Origin: Kribbella capetownensis
GTDB taxonomy: Bacteria > Actinomycetota > Actinomycetes > Propionibacteriales > Kribbellaceae
Length of the DNA stretch: 64,000 bases
NCBI RefSeq assembly: GCF_004331485.1
Contig: NZ_SJKD01000003.1
Coordinates: forward strand, 372,001-436,000
Direction: 5' to 3'
In this document: positions 29,989-38,934 of the stretch, piece after piece
Numbering within the stretch: position 1 is the stretch's first letter
How the letters are laid out: each line of letters begins with the position of its first letter
The notes under the pieces: generated by a model
What the model saw: only the letters and a program-made list of their open reading frames with translations
Told to the model about the DNA's origin: nothing
Databases searched by the model: none
Position numbers and translations under genes: made by a program

Positions 29989-31572
29989 GTGAGCTATTTA
30001 CCGAGAGTGTCGGGGCGCGGGGTGGTCGCCGCCGTCGCCGTTGTCGCAGCGGCCGTCGGCGGTGTGGTGTCACAGTCGACCGGAGCACCGGCCATGCTGC
30101 AAGGAGCAGCACAGGAAACGGCGTTGCAGCAACAGCTGGACACGCTGCTGAACGATGCCCGCTACGACGGGTCGCAGGTCGCGCTGGTGGTCCGGGACGC
30201 GACGACCGGAGAGACGCTGTACGACCGGAACGGCGATCAGCGGATGCTGCCCGCCTCGAACACCAAGCTCTTCACGTCGACGGCCGCGATGCACACACTC
30301 GGCCCGTCGTACCGCTTCCACACCGATGTCCTGGCGACCGCGCCGGTTCGCGGCGGGAAGCTGCAGGGGGACCTCTACCTCAAGGGGTACGGCGACCCGA
30401 CCGCGCTCGAATCCGACTACGTGGGACTGGCCAAGCAGCTCCGCGCGGCCGGTGTCCGCCGGGTCGACGGCGACCTGATCGCCGACGACACCTACTTCGA
30501 CCACGTCCGGCTGGGTGACAGCTGGGCCTGGGACGACGAGCCGTTCTACTACTCGGCCCAGATCTCGGCCCTCACGCTCGCTCCGAACACCGACTACGAC
30601 TCGGGTACGGCGATCGTCGAGAGCCGGCCCGGTGCGGCGGTCGGAGCACCCGTCAAGCTCACGCTCGTTCCGGGGAACGGCGTACTCAAGCTGGTCAACA
30701 CCGCGAAGACCGGCGCGGCCGGGACGTCGAACACGCTCAGCATCGAGCGCGACCACGGCACCAACATCGTCCGGGTGACCGGCTCGGTCCCGCTCGGTGC
30801 CTCGGTCGGCCAGGAGTGGGTGACCGTGTGGGAGCCGGAGCTCTACGCGGCCGACGTGTTCGAGCGCGCGCTCGCGGCCGAAGGCATCCGGGTCGACGGT
30901 CACATCAAGAACGCCGCCTCCCCCGCCACCGCCCGTCGGCTGGCCCGGGACGAGTCGATGACAGTCGGCGAACTGATGACGCCGTTCCTCAAGCTGTCGA
31001 ACAACATGCACGCCGAGACGCTGGTCAAAGCGATGGGCGCGGTGGTCGAGGCCAAGGGCAGCTGGTCCGCGGGTCTCGGCATCGTCACCGACTACGCCAA
31101 GAGCGTCGGCGTCGACACCAGCCGGATCCGGCTTTCCGACGGTTCCGGCCTGTCCCGCAAGGTGAACGTGACCGCGGACAGCGTCACCGACATCCTGATC
31201 GGCGTCCAGAAGGAGCCGTGGTGGCAGCAGTGGTACGACGGCCTGCCGATCGCCGGGAACCCGGAACGCTTCGTCGGCGGCACCCTGCGCAGCCGGATGC
31301 TCAACACCCCGGCCGCGAACAACCTGCACGGCAAGACCGGCTCGCTCACCGGCGTGACGGCATTGTCCGGCTACGTCAGCAACGCCGACGGCCGCAAGCT
31401 GGTGTTCTCGATGATCAGCAACAACTACCTGGACAGCCCGCGCTCGATCGAGGACGCCGTCGGCATCACGCTCGCGTCGTGGAGCGACCAGGCACCGCCC
31501 GCCGCGGTGAGCCCGAACACCCTGCGGACCACTCAGACGACCTGTGACCTCGAGTGGGAGAAGGCCTGCTGA
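29989..31572 (+). CDS. dacB: D-alanyl-D-alanine carboxypeptidase/endopeptidase (PBP4, S13)
   Basis: 527 residues from GTG 29989 with GAGGGAG upstream. N-terminal signal/anchor (about 8-28). The three penicillin-binding motifs are clear: SNTK (in LPASNTKLF), SNN (in KLSNNMHAETL) and KTG (in HGKTGSLTGV). The inserted domain between the first two fits class C low-mass PBPs. It trims or cleaves peptidoglycan crosslinks outside the membrane. Confidence 0.93.
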   Translation: MSYLPRVSGRGVVAAVAVVAAAVGGVVSQSTGAPAMLQGAAQETALQQQLDTLLNDARYDGSQVALVVRDATTGETLYDRNGDQRMLPASNTKLFTSTAAMHTLGPSYRFHTDVLATAPVRGGKLQGDLYLKGYGDPTALESDYVGLAKQLRAAGVRRVDGDLIADDTYFDHVRLGDSWAWDDEPFYYSAQISALTLAPNTDYDSGTAIVESRPGAAVGAPVKLTLVPGNGVLKLVNTAKTGAAGTSNTLSIERDHGTNIVRVTGSVPLGASVGQEWVTVWEPELYAADVFERALAAEGIRVDGHIKNAASPATARRLARDESMTVGELMTPFLKLSNNMHAETLVKAMGAVVEAKGSWSAGLGIVTDYAKSVGVDTSRIRLSDGSGLSRKVNVTADSVTDILIGVQKEPWWQQWYDGLPIAGNPERFVGGTLRSRMLNTPAANNLHGKTGSLTGVTALSGYVSNADGRKLVFSMISNNYLDSPRSIEDAVGITLASWSDQAPPAAVSPNTLRTTQTTCDLEWEKAC

Positions 31573-31621
31573 TCGGTCTAATCGGTTCGACAGTACGGCG
31601 GTCGTTCACCACGATGTGGGG

Positions 31622-32575
31622 ATGACCGCCGTACTGCCTGACACGTACTCCGTCCGACCGCCGGCCAAGGAGGACGCGGAAGCGGTCTTCGAGCTGGTCG
31701 CCACCTGCAACACGGCAGTGATCGGTTTCGCCGACTTCACCCTCGACGACGTCGTCGACGAGCTCACCGCACCCGGCTTCGAGCCCGCGACGGACGGCTG
31801 GCTGGTCTTCGACGGCGATCACCTGACCGGCTTCGCCACCATCTACGGCAAGGGCGACCGCCGCCAGCTCGATGCCTACGTGGTCACGGCCGAGCCGATC
31901 GTCGAGGCGTACCTGCTCGGCGAGCTGACCCGGCGCGCAGCCGAGATCGCGGCCGCCTACGGGCACGCCTCCGTGCCCTTGGACGTCGGCGTCTACCGCG
32001 CCGACCAGTCCCGCCGCGCGCGCCTCGCGGAGTACGGCTTCGTGACCGGTACGACGTACCACCGGATGCGGATCGATCACGCCGGACCGGTCGAGGCTCC
32101 CGCGGTACCGGCCGGGATCACGGTACGTCGGGGCGCTCCGGACGAGGCGGGCCGACGGGCGGCTCAGGACGTACTGAACTCGTCGTTCGCGGGCCAGTTC
32201 GGGTTCAGCCCACGGACCTTCGAGGAGTGGCACGCGTCGCACGAGAACCAGTCGTCGTTCGACTGGTCGCAGATTACTTTGCTCGAACTGGACGGCAAGG
32301 TGGTCGCGTTCCGGGAGTGCACCGACCAGTTCCTCGAGGACGAGAACTGCAACTACATCGGGCGGCTGGGTGTGGTCGCGGAGGCACGCGGGCGAGGACT
32401 GGCGAAGTTCCTGCTGCGAGATCAGTTCGCGCTGGATGCCGCGGCCGGGCTGGCTGGGACGATCCTGCACGTGGACACGAACAACCCGACGCCCGCCCTC
32501 GGCCTCTATCTGTCGGTCGGCATGTCGGCCTCACTGGTGATCGACGTCTGGCGGCTGCAGGTGGAGGTCGCATGA
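31622..32575 (+). CDS. GNAT acetyltransferase, tandem paralogue 1
   Basis: 317 residues from ATG 31622. It appears to hold two GNAT modules, an N-terminal degenerate one and a C-terminal one with VVAEARGRGLAKFLL as CoA-binding loop and TILHVDTNNPTPALGLY. It stops inside the ATG of the next gene (ATGA), and that gene is its close paralogue. The substrate is unknown; the two-domain layout is like that of mycothiol synthase or aminoglycoside-type GNATs. Confidence 0.85.
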   Translation: MTAVLPDTYSVRPPAKEDAEAVFELVATCNTAVIGFADFTLDDVVDELTAPGFEPATDGWLVFDGDHLTGFATIYGKGDRRQLDAYVVTAEPIVEAYLLGELTRRAAEIAAAYGHASVPLDVGVYRADQSRRARLAEYGFVTGTTYHRMRIDHAGPVEAPAVPAGITVRRGAPDEAGRRAAQDVLNSSFAGQFGFSPRTFEEWHASHENQSSFDWSQITLLELDGKVVAFRECTDQFLEDENCNYIGRLGVVAEARGRGLAKFLLRDQFALDAAAGLAGTILHVDTNNPTPALGLYLSVGMSASLVIDVWRLQVEVA

Positions 32576-33501
32576 CGTTGCCCGCCGGCTACACCGTCCG
32601 CCCGATGCGAGTGGAAGACGCCGCGCTGATCGCCGAACACTCCGGCGCCTACACCAGCGCGCTGATCGGATTCGCGAAGCACAGCGTCGAGGACGTGGCG
32701 AACTACCTGCGCGACCCGGGCTTCGACCCGGCCACCGACGGCTGGGTCGTGACGGACGCGGCAGGCGAGTTCGCCGGCTCCGCGACCGCGGCCGCGAACA
32801 ACGACCGGACCCGGGCGAATCTCGAGGTGCTGAGTGAGAACCCGGCCATCGTCGAGTGGCTCCTCGACCGGGCCGTGCAGCGGGCGTCCGACGGCGCGAC
32901 CGGCGAGGTCGTGGCGAGTGTCGGCGTGATCCGTCAGGACCAACTGCTCCCGGAGATCTTCGCAGCCCGCGGCTTCACCATCGGTACGTCGGTGCACCGG
33001 ATGCGCATCAACTTCGACGGTCAGGTCCCGGCGCCGACGCCGCCGGACGGCGCGACGGTACGACGCGGGGCCTTCGACGACCGCAGTCGCCGGGCGGCGC
33101 ACGCCGTACTGGTGGAGGCGTTCCGCGGGCAGGCCGGGGCCGATCCACGCCCGTACGACGAGTGGTTCGCGTCGCGGGAGAGCCGCTCGACGTTCGACTG
33201 GTCGCAGCTGACGACGGTCGAGCTCGACGGGCAGGCGGTGGCCGTGACCGAGTGCAACGACAACTTCGTGAACACCGACAACTGTGGCTATATCGGGCGA
33301 CTGGCCGTCGTACCGGCGGCGCGTGGTCGCGGGCTGGCGAAGTTCCTGCTGCACGACGCGTTCGCCGTGGACGCCGCCGCCGGCCGCTCCGGCACGATCC
33401 TCCACGTCGACAGCAGCAACCCGACACCCGCCGTCGCCGTCTATACCTCGGTCGGGATGAGCCCGGACCTGATCAGCGACATCTGGCGCAAGACCGTGTA
33501 G
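32572..33501 (+). CDS. GNAT acetyltransferase, tandem paralogue 2
   Basis: 309 residues, ATG overlapping the stop of paralogue 1. Same two-module layout: VVPAARGRGLAKFLL and TILHVDSSNPTPAVAVY. By hand, 47 of the 67 C-terminal positions compared are identical with paralogue 1, while the N-terminal halves differ more. This points to a local duplication followed by divergence of the substrate part. It ends directly at a strong hairpin. Confidence 0.85.
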   Translation: MTLPAGYTVRPMRVEDAALIAEHSGAYTSALIGFAKHSVEDVANYLRDPGFDPATDGWVVTDAAGEFAGSATAAANNDRTRANLEVLSENPAIVEWLLDRAVQRASDGATGEVVASVGVIRQDQLLPEIFAARGFTIGTSVHRMRINFDGQVPAPTPPDGATVRRGAFDDRSRRAAHAVLVEAFRGQAGADPRPYDEWFASRESRSTFDWSQLTTVELDGQAVAVTECNDNFVNTDNCGYIGRLAVVPAARGRGLAKFLLHDAFAVDAAAGRSGTILHVDSSNPTPAVAVYTSVGMSPDLISDIWRKTV

Positions 33502-33542
33502 ACGTCTCGCCGGGGTGGTCGCGGTCCACCCCGGCGAGGCGT
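33502..33542. terminator. 17-bp-stem bidirectional terminator
   Basis: Hairpin with a 17-bp stem (one G-U pair) and 7-nt loop; core arms CTCGCCGGGGTGG / CCACCCCGGCGAG. It fills the space between two convergent stops, and its right arm reaches the first base of the opposing stop codon at 33542. Confidence 0.85.
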
Positions 33543-34126
33543 CAGTTCAGGACGACGCGCTGGCCGCTGCTGCCCGCGTAGACAGTGCGGTCGCCGACTG
33601 GAGTGCGCAGGTCGAGGTCCAGGGCGATCGCACCGGTGGACGGCCTGCAGTGCCGGGTCTCCGGCTGTTCAGCGACGGCGGTGTAGCGATACGCCGCGAT
33701 CCGGACCGAGTCACTGTCCTGGGACAGGATGCGGACGACCGTACTCGGCACACACGGCTCCGGAACACCCATGCCGGGTCCGACGCTCACCATCAGCACG
33801 GACGGGTGGTCCGGTACGGGCGTCGCGGACATCACCCCGATCTCACCCTGCAACACCATGACCGTCGTACCGACCTGGAATCGGCTCGGCGGTGGACCGT
33901 CGTCGAGGGAGTTCGTGGTCGTCTCCGGCCCGGCCGGCTCCTCGCCCGCGCGCGGTAGGCCAACAGTGGCGGCGACTCCCCCGATGACCACAACAACCGC
34001 CGCCACCGCAGCCAGCACAACCCGGCGCCGGTGACGACGCTGCCGGGCCGTGCGCTCGACGTACTCGAACGGCGGCGCCTCGGCAGGCGTGAGCTCGTCG
34101 ACATACTCCATCAGGGCTTCACGCAT
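33542..34126 (-). CDS. Single-pass membrane protein, partner of the ECF sigma factor
   Basis: 194 residues: short cytoplasmic part (1-35), one membrane helix (about 36-58) and an extracytoplasmic domain with a cysteine pair (CVPSTVVRI and TRHCRPS). It overlaps the sigma gene by 8 bp. It may act as an anti-sigma or sensor, but no zinc-anti-sigma HxxxCxxC motif is seen. Its job is inferred from position only. Confidence 0.7.
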   Translation of the reverse strand: MREALMEYVDELTPAEAPPFEYVERTARQRRHRRRVVLAAVAAVVVVIGGVAATVGLPRAGEEPAGPETTTNSLDDGPPPSRFQVGTTVMVLQGEIGVMSATPVPDHPSVLMVSVGPGMGVPEPCVPSTVVRILSQDSDSVRIAAYRYTAVAEQPETRHCRPSTGAIALDLDLRTPVGDRTVYAGSSGQRVVLN

Positions 34127-34631
34127 GCTCGGACACCTCCTTGACCGTGAGCAGTGGCGCCAGGGCCTGCCGCGCCCGCGCCAGGCGGGACTTGACCGTG
34201 CCCGGCGCGACCTGCAGTTCCTCGGCGATCTGCTCCACCGGCAGATCCATCACGTGGTGCAGTACGACGACCGCCCGCTGCTCGGGCGTGATCCGCGCCA
34301 GGGCGGCAGCGACATCCAGTGCGTCACCATCCGGGCCCTCGACGGCGGCCGGCCGGCCGCGGAGCTTCGCCAGTGCACGTGTCGCCACCTGCTGCCGGCG
34401 CAAGCGGCTGACCATCGTCCGGACCGCGACCGCACGCACCCAGGCGTCCGGGTCGTCGTACCGGCGGATCGAGTCCCAGCGGCCGAGCAGCTTCACGTAC
34501 GCATCCTGGGCGACCTCCTCGGCGTCGGCCCGCGATCCGCCGATGGACACCAGCAGACCGATCAGCCGCGGCCACGTCCGGCGGTACAGCGCCGCCATGT
34601 CGGCAGCCGGGTCTCCGTCGCTGTCGTGCAC
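34119..34631 (-). CDS. ECF RNA polymerase sigma factor (SigE-type family)
   Basis: 170 residues from GTG 34631, which has GGGAGG 8 nt upstream; an in-frame GTG at 34640 lies inside that site and is less likely. Sigma2 region: SRADAEEVAQDAYVKLL and DAWVRAVAVRTMVSRLRRQ. Sigma4: LARITPEQRAVVVLHHVMDL, VEQIAEELQVAPGTVKSRLARAR. It is translationally coupled to a one-pass membrane protein. Target promoters cannot be told from this window. Confidence 0.9.
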   Translation of the reverse strand: MHDSDGDPAADMAALYRRTWPRLIGLLVSIGGSRADAEEVAQDAYVKLLGRWDSIRRYDDPDAWVRAVAVRTMVSRLRRQQVATRALAKLRGRPAAVEGPDGDALDVAAALARITPEQRAVVVLHHVMDLPVEQIAEELQVAPGTVKSRLARARQALAPLLTVKEVSEHA

Positions 34632-34741
34632 GCCGCGCACCTCCCGAACGGGTCGTCACACCGCTAACACGCGCCACCACCCCGCCCGGTTCCATCCCGG
34701 TCCGGAGAAGTTTCGCGCCACCCCGACCAGAGTGCCAGGCC

Positions 34742-34789
34742 TTGCCGTCGCAAGATCTGAGAGATTACTCTCGAAATATGTCTCTCAGA
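34742..34789 (+). promoter_or_regulatory. Leaderless promoter with operator over the start codon
   Basis: TTGCCG at 34742, 18-bp spacer, TACTCT at 34766, then 6 bp to the ATG at 34778, which suggests a leaderless mRNA. Perfect 9-bp inverted arms TCTGAGAGA (34756-34764) and TCTCTCAGA (34781-34789) enclose the -10 and the start codon. A nested GAGAG-ATTA-CTCTC lies at 34759-34772. It is the expected autoregulatory site of the HTH protein that starts here. Confidence 0.6.
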
Positions 34790-35386
34790 AATCCGTACGG
34801 CGATTTCGAGATCATCGACCCGCAGGCGATGCGGGCGCTGGCTCACCCGGTCCGGCTGGCCGCACTGAGCTGGCTGCAGCGCAACGGCCCCGCCACCGCG
34901 ACCCAGCTGTCCGAGCACGTGGGCGCATCGCCGTCGGTCACCAGCTGGCATCTGCGGCACCTGGCGAACTTCGGGCTGGTGGTGGACGGGCCTCCCCCGG
35001 ACGGCGGCTCGGACCGGCGGCAGCGCTGGTGGAGCGCGGTCTCGCGTGGGTTCCGCTACGAGATGCCCGACACTCCGGAGGGCGCACAGGCCGGCCGGCT
35101 GCTCCGCGCCGAGATGATCAACCAGTCACTGGAGGCCGTGCAGCAGTGGCTGGCCGAGACCGAGCCCGGACTCGAGCCCGGGTGGAGCCGCGTCGCCGGG
35201 TCCGCCAACACCCGGCTGGTCATCACACCGGCGGAGGCCGAGGAGATCGAATCCGCGATCGAGCAACTGCTGGCGCCGTACGTCCAGCGTCGCGACGACG
35301 GCGAGACGCCACCGGAGGCCGGCTCGGTCCGGTACCTGCGGATGACGTTGCCCGAAGCAACAACTCCGCCGGAGGGATCACCGTGA
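34778..35386 (+). CDS. ArsR-like winged-helix regulator
   Basis: 202 residues from ATG 34778. HTH_20/ArsR-type domain: MRALAHPVRLAALSWLQ, TATQLSEHVGASPSVTSWHLRHLANFGLV as recognition helix region, then a long C-terminal part common in regulators paired with MFS exporters. Its stop overlaps the GTG of the next gene (GTGA), so regulator and transporter are co-translated. It probably represses its own promoter through the palindrome across its start codon. Confidence 0.88.
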   Translation: MSLRNPYGDFEIIDPQAMRALAHPVRLAALSWLQRNGPATATQLSEHVGASPSVTSWHLRHLANFGLVVDGPPPDGGSDRRQRWWSAVSRGFRYEMPDTPEGAQAGRLLRAEMINQSLEAVQQWLAETEPGLEPGWSRVAGSANTRLVITPAEAEEIESAIEQLLAPYVQRRDDGETPPEAGSVRYLRMTLPEATTPPEGSP

Positions 35387-36639
35387 GTACGCTGTCCGCC
35401 ACCAGCCTCTGGCGGGACCGCCGGTTCCGGACCTTCTGGTCCGCGCAGGGCGTGTCGGAGTTCGGCGACCGGATCACCGAGCTGGCACTGCCGCTGATCG
35501 CGGTCACCATGCTCAACGCCTCACCCAGTCAGGTCGGGTTCCTGACCGCGGCGGTCTGGCTGCCGAACCTCGCGTCGCTGTTCATCGGCACGTGGGTCGA
35601 CCATCGCCGGGACAAGCGCCCGCTGATGATCGCGGCCGACCTGTCCCGGACCGTCCTGCTGCTCTCGCTGCCGGCGGCGTACTGGCTGGACCTGCTCACC
35701 CTCGGCCAGCTCTACGTGATCGCGATCCTGGCCGGTACGGCGCATGTCATGTTCAACACGGCGTACGCGTCGTTCTTCGTCGCACTGGTCGATCGGGATC
35801 AGTTCCTGGAGGCCAACAGCAAGCTGTCCGCGACCAGGTCCATCTCGTTCATGGGTGGTCCCGCGCTCGGCGGCCTGCTCGTGCAGTGGCTGACCGCACC
35901 GGTCGCGATCGTCGTCGACGCGTTGACCTTCACGTTCTCGGCCCTCCAGATCAGCCGGATCAAGATGATCCCGGCCGCATCGGACCAGACAGCGGAGCCG
36001 CTGTTGCGCCGCGCCCGCGCCGGCATGCGCTACCTGCTGCGGCACCCGTATCTCCGCCGCAGCCTGGCCTGCTCGACCACAGTCAACTTCTTCAACCTGA
36101 TCAGCACCGCTTTGCTGGTGTTGTTCGCCAGCCGGGAGCTGGAGCTGTCCGCGGGGACGATCGGGATCGCCTTCGGCATCGGTGCGGCGGGTGGGCTGCT
36201 CGGCGCGGTCTCCGCCTCACCGCTCAGCCGCATCTTCGGCGTCGGTCCGCTGATCGCGGCCGGTGCCGTCGTCTTCCCCGGCGCCATCGCGATCGCTGCG
36301 TTCGCCGACGGCCCGACCTGGGTCAAGGCCACCGCGCTGGCGGCAGCCGAGTTCGTCGGCGCGTTCGCGGTGATGTGCTTCGACATACCGAACAACTCGC
36401 TGCAGGCCGCCGTCACGCACGACTACATGCGGAGCCGGGTGTCGGGGGCCTACAGCACCATCAACTACGGCATCAGGCCGCTCGGCGCGGTCGTCGGCGG
36501 GTTGCTCGGCACCTGGATCGGTGTCCGGGCAACCCTCCTCGTCTCCGCGGCCGGCGGCCTGCTGGCCGTCCTGTGGCTCGTCGGCTCGCCGAACATTCGC
36601 ACCCGCGAACTCGACGGTCTCGAGCCTCCTGAGTTCTAG
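35383..36639 (+). CDS. MFS transporter (MFS_3 exporter type)
   Basis: 418 residues from GTG 35383, 4-bp overlap with the regulator stop. Begins LWRDRRFRTFWSAQGVSEFGD, the typical start of the MFS_3/enterobactin-exporter-like family. It has about 12 helices and a loop motif FIGTWVDHRRDKRPLM. Co-translation with an ArsR-type repressor suggests drug or metabolite efflux. Convergent with the DHA2 transporter, with a 4-bp overlap at the stops. Confidence 0.88.
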   Translation: MSTLSATSLWRDRRFRTFWSAQGVSEFGDRITELALPLIAVTMLNASPSQVGFLTAAVWLPNLASLFIGTWVDHRRDKRPLMIAADLSRTVLLLSLPAAYWLDLLTLGQLYVIAILAGTAHVMFNTAYASFFVALVDRDQFLEANSKLSATRSISFMGGPALGGLLVQWLTAPVAIVVDALTFTFSALQISRIKMIPAASDQTAEPLLRRARAGMRYLLRHPYLRRSLACSTTVNFFNLISTALLVLFASRELELSAGTIGIAFGIGAAGGLLGAVSASPLSRIFGVGPLIAAGAVVFPGAIAIAAFADGPTWVKATALAAAEFVGAFAVMCFDIPNNSLQAAVTHDYMRSRVSGAYSTINYGIRPLGAVVGGLLGTWIGVRATLLVSAAGGLLAVLWLVGSPNIRTRELDGLEPPEF

Positions 36640-38243
36640 TCGTGGACCGCGCGGTCGGCGAGATCCTCGACGTCGTCGACCTTGGCGACCGTCAGCCGGA
36701 GCGGGACCTCCTTGATGAACAGCACCGCGATCAGGCTGACCAGCGCACAGGCGGCCGCGATCAGGAAGATCCGCCCGGTCGCATCGCCGTACGACTGCCG
36801 GACGAGCTCCGCGAGCTGCGCCGGCAGGTGGCCGACATCCAGCAGGCTGGTGCTGCCGGAGCCACCCTCCTGCAGTTTGCGCGCGGCGTCGGCGCCGCCC
36901 GGAGTGGCGAGCAGACCGGCGACGATCGAATCCTGCACCCGGACCGCGAGGACGGCACCCAGGGCCGACACGCCGACGGCACCACCCAGGCTGCGGAAGA
37001 ACGAGACCGTGGCGCTCGACGCACCGATCTGCGAGACGTCGACGGTGTTCTGTACGGCGAGGACCAGGTTCTGCATGGTCATCCCCATGCCGAGGCCCAT
37101 CGCCAGCATGCCGAGTCCGACGTACCAGTACGGCGTGGTGTGGTCGATCGTGCCGAGCACGACCAGGCCGCCGACCAGAAGGATGCCACCGGCAACCAAG
37201 TAGCGCTTCCACTTGCCGAACCTGGTGATCATCTGACCGGACCCGACCGAGCCGAGGAACGACCCCAGCATCATCGGAATGGTCAGCAGACCGGCCTCGG
37301 TCGGGCTGTAGCCGCGGGCGATCTGGAAGTACTGGCCGAGGAACAGCGCGCTGCCGAACATCGCGACGCCGACCGCCAGGCTGGCCACGATCGCCAGCGC
37401 GGTGGTCCGCTCCCGCACGACCTTCAGCGGAACTAGCGGCTCCTTGGCCCGGTTCTCCACCACCACGGCGAGGAAGCCGACCAGCAGCGTGCCGCCGACG
37501 AAGAGCGCGGACTGCCAGGACATCCAGGCGAAGTCGTGACCGGCGAAGGTGACCCAGAGCAGCGGCAGGCTGGCCGCGATGCTGATCAGCACCGCGCCGA
37601 GGTAGTCGATCCGGACCTTGCGCTTGATCAGTGGCAGGTGCAGGTACTTCTGCAGGATGACCAGGCTGACCACGGCCAGCGGGACGCAGACGTAGAAACA
37701 CCAGCGCCAGCCGAGCCACGAGGTGTCGACGATGACGCCACCGATGAGCGGACCGCTCACGGTCGCGACGGCCATCACGGCACCCATGTAGCCCGAGTAC
37801 CGGCCGCGGCTGCGCGGCGGGATCGCCGCTCCGATGATCGCCTGGGCCAGCGCCATCAGGCCGCCCATCGCGAGGCCCTGCAGGACCCGGGCGCCGATCA
37901 GGAACGGCACGTTGTGGGCCATGCCGGCCAGTGCCGACCCGACCACGAACAACGAGATCGCCAGCTGGACGAGCAGCTTCTTGCTCATCAGGTCGGAGAG
38001 CTTGCCCCAGATCGGCGTGGACACCGTGGTGGCCAGCAGGCTCGCCGTCAGCACCCAGGTGTACTGCGTCTGGGTCCCCTGCAGCTCGGCGATGATCGTC
38101 GGCAGGGCGTTGCTGACGATGGTCGAGCTCAACATCGCTGTGAACAGCGCGGCGAGCAGGCCGATCAGGATCTCGAGGATCTCGCGGTGGGTGAGTTCCG
38201 GCGCGGTGGGCACAGGCGCACGCCGGGTCTCGGTGACAGTCAT
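36636..38243 (-). CDS. DHA2-family (14-helix) MFS drug exporter
   Basis: 535 residues. The N-terminus LIGLLAALFTAMLSSTIVSNALP is the DHA2 motif (D1-like). Motif A is GKLSDLMSKKLL and motif C is AVATVSGPLIGGVIVD. Length and 14 hydrophobic segments fit EmrB/QacA-type proton-driven multidrug pumps. It starts within the stop of the marR-type gene upstream (1-bp overlap), so the two form a regulator-pump operon. Confidence 0.92.
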   Translation of the reverse strand: MTVTETRRAPVPTAPELTHREILEILIGLLAALFTAMLSSTIVSNALPTIIAELQGTQTQYTWVLTASLLATTVSTPIWGKLSDLMSKKLLVQLAISLFVVGSALAGMAHNVPFLIGARVLQGLAMGGLMALAQAIIGAAIPPRSRGRYSGYMGAVMAVATVSGPLIGGVIVDTSWLGWRWCFYVCVPLAVVSLVILQKYLHLPLIKRKVRIDYLGAVLISIAASLPLLWVTFAGHDFAWMSWQSALFVGGTLLVGFLAVVVENRAKEPLVPLKVVRERTTALAIVASLAVGVAMFGSALFLGQYFQIARGYSPTEAGLLTIPMMLGSFLGSVGSGQMITRFGKWKRYLVAGGILLVGGLVVLGTIDHTTPYWYVGLGMLAMGLGMGMTMQNLVLAVQNTVDVSQIGASSATVSFFRSLGGAVGVSALGAVLAVRVQDSIVAGLLATPGGADAARKLQEGGSGSTSLLDVGHLPAQLAELVRQSYGDATGRIFLIAAACALVSLIAVLFIKEVPLRLTVAKVDDVEDLADRAVHD

Positions 38244-38749
38244 CAGTCTCCTGTTGGTTGAGAACGCCTCACGCCCGTGGCGGCGTCGGTGATGGCGCGG
38301 GCGATCCGCTGCATGGTTTCCGCAGCGACAAGGAGCGCGTCGTCGTCGAAGTCCGCCAGGGCAGTTCGAAGTTGCTGGGTGTAGGTGGAGTACAGGGCCT
38401 CCAGCTGAGCCTTGCCGTGGGGGGCCAGACTGACCAGCCCGACCCGGGCGTCGGCCGGATCCGGTCGACGGCTCACCAGTCCGTCGGCCTCCAGCGCGGT
38501 CAGCTGCCGGCTCACCACCGACGCATCGACGCCGAGCTTGGCCGCGATCTCGCCGCCGCGCTGCTCGCCGTCCCTGAGCAGGACCTTGAGCACGCTCGCG
38601 TCGGAGCGGCGCAGCCCGCCGTCAGGGGTCAGATGCCGATGCTCGATACAACGCACGGCCCGTACCAGCGAGCTGACTCCTTCGAGCAGCTCCTGGGCCG
38701 ACGCGTCCCGCTCTACCCCCGGGACGAGGGGTTCCTGGGCTAGTTGCAT
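38243..38749 (-). CDS. MarR-family regulator of the DHA2 pump
   Basis: 168 residues from ATG 38749. MarR winged helix: RSDASVLKVLLRDGEQRGGEIAAKLGVDASVVSRQLTALEADGLV (read in parts), then the wing RRPDPADARVGLVSLAPHG. An in-frame start 12 codons earlier would place coding sequence across the promoter and operator, so it is not used. The mRNA may be leaderless. It sits directly upstream of the drug pump. Confidence 0.9.
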   Translation of the reverse strand: MQLAQEPLVPGVERDASAQELLEGVSSLVRAVRCIEHRHLTPDGGLRRSDASVLKVLLRDGEQRGGEIAAKLGVDASVVSRQLTALEADGLVSRRPDPADARVGLVSLAPHGKAQLEALYSTYTQQLRTALADFDDDALLVAAETMQRIARAITDAATGVRRSQPTGD

Positions 38750-38786
38750 AACCCAACTATATACGTAGATAGTTGGTTTCTGCAAC
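38743..38786 (-). promoter_or_regulatory. 44-bp palindromic operator and leaderless promoter of marR-pump operon
   Basis: Nested symmetric arms share one centre (38764.5): GTTGCA / TGCAAC outside and CCAACTAT / ATAGTTGG inside. By hand, 19 of 22 position pairs match. On the minus strand TTGCAG-18-TATAGT lies inside it, with 6 nt to the ATG. A bound MarR dimer would cover the promoter and start codon. AT-rich against the GC-rich background. Confidence 0.65.
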
Positions 38787-38828
38787 CATATGGCAGACTG
38801 GGCGGTTTCGTTTACGGAGCGTGAGATA

Positions 38829-38897
38829 TTCTGGGGAACCGCACAATTCCGGCCACTCTCCGTCTATCATCCTCCGAAGGGGAGCATTTTCTGGGGA
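38829..38897 (+). repeat. Direct repeat TTCTGGGGA upstream of the exopolysaccharide genes
   Basis: TTCTGGGGA at 38829-38837 and again at 38889-38897, exactly 60 bp apart, each followed by a similar G/C-A-C stretch (ACCGCAC, GTGCAC). The second copy is 38 bp before the start of the Wzz-like gene. The spacing of about six helical turns would suit a regulator binding two sites on one DNA face. The rest of this gap shows nothing clear. Confidence 0.4.
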
Positions 38898-38934
38898 GTG
38901 CACCGAAGTCCAGGGGAGCGACTGAGGTGAGGCC

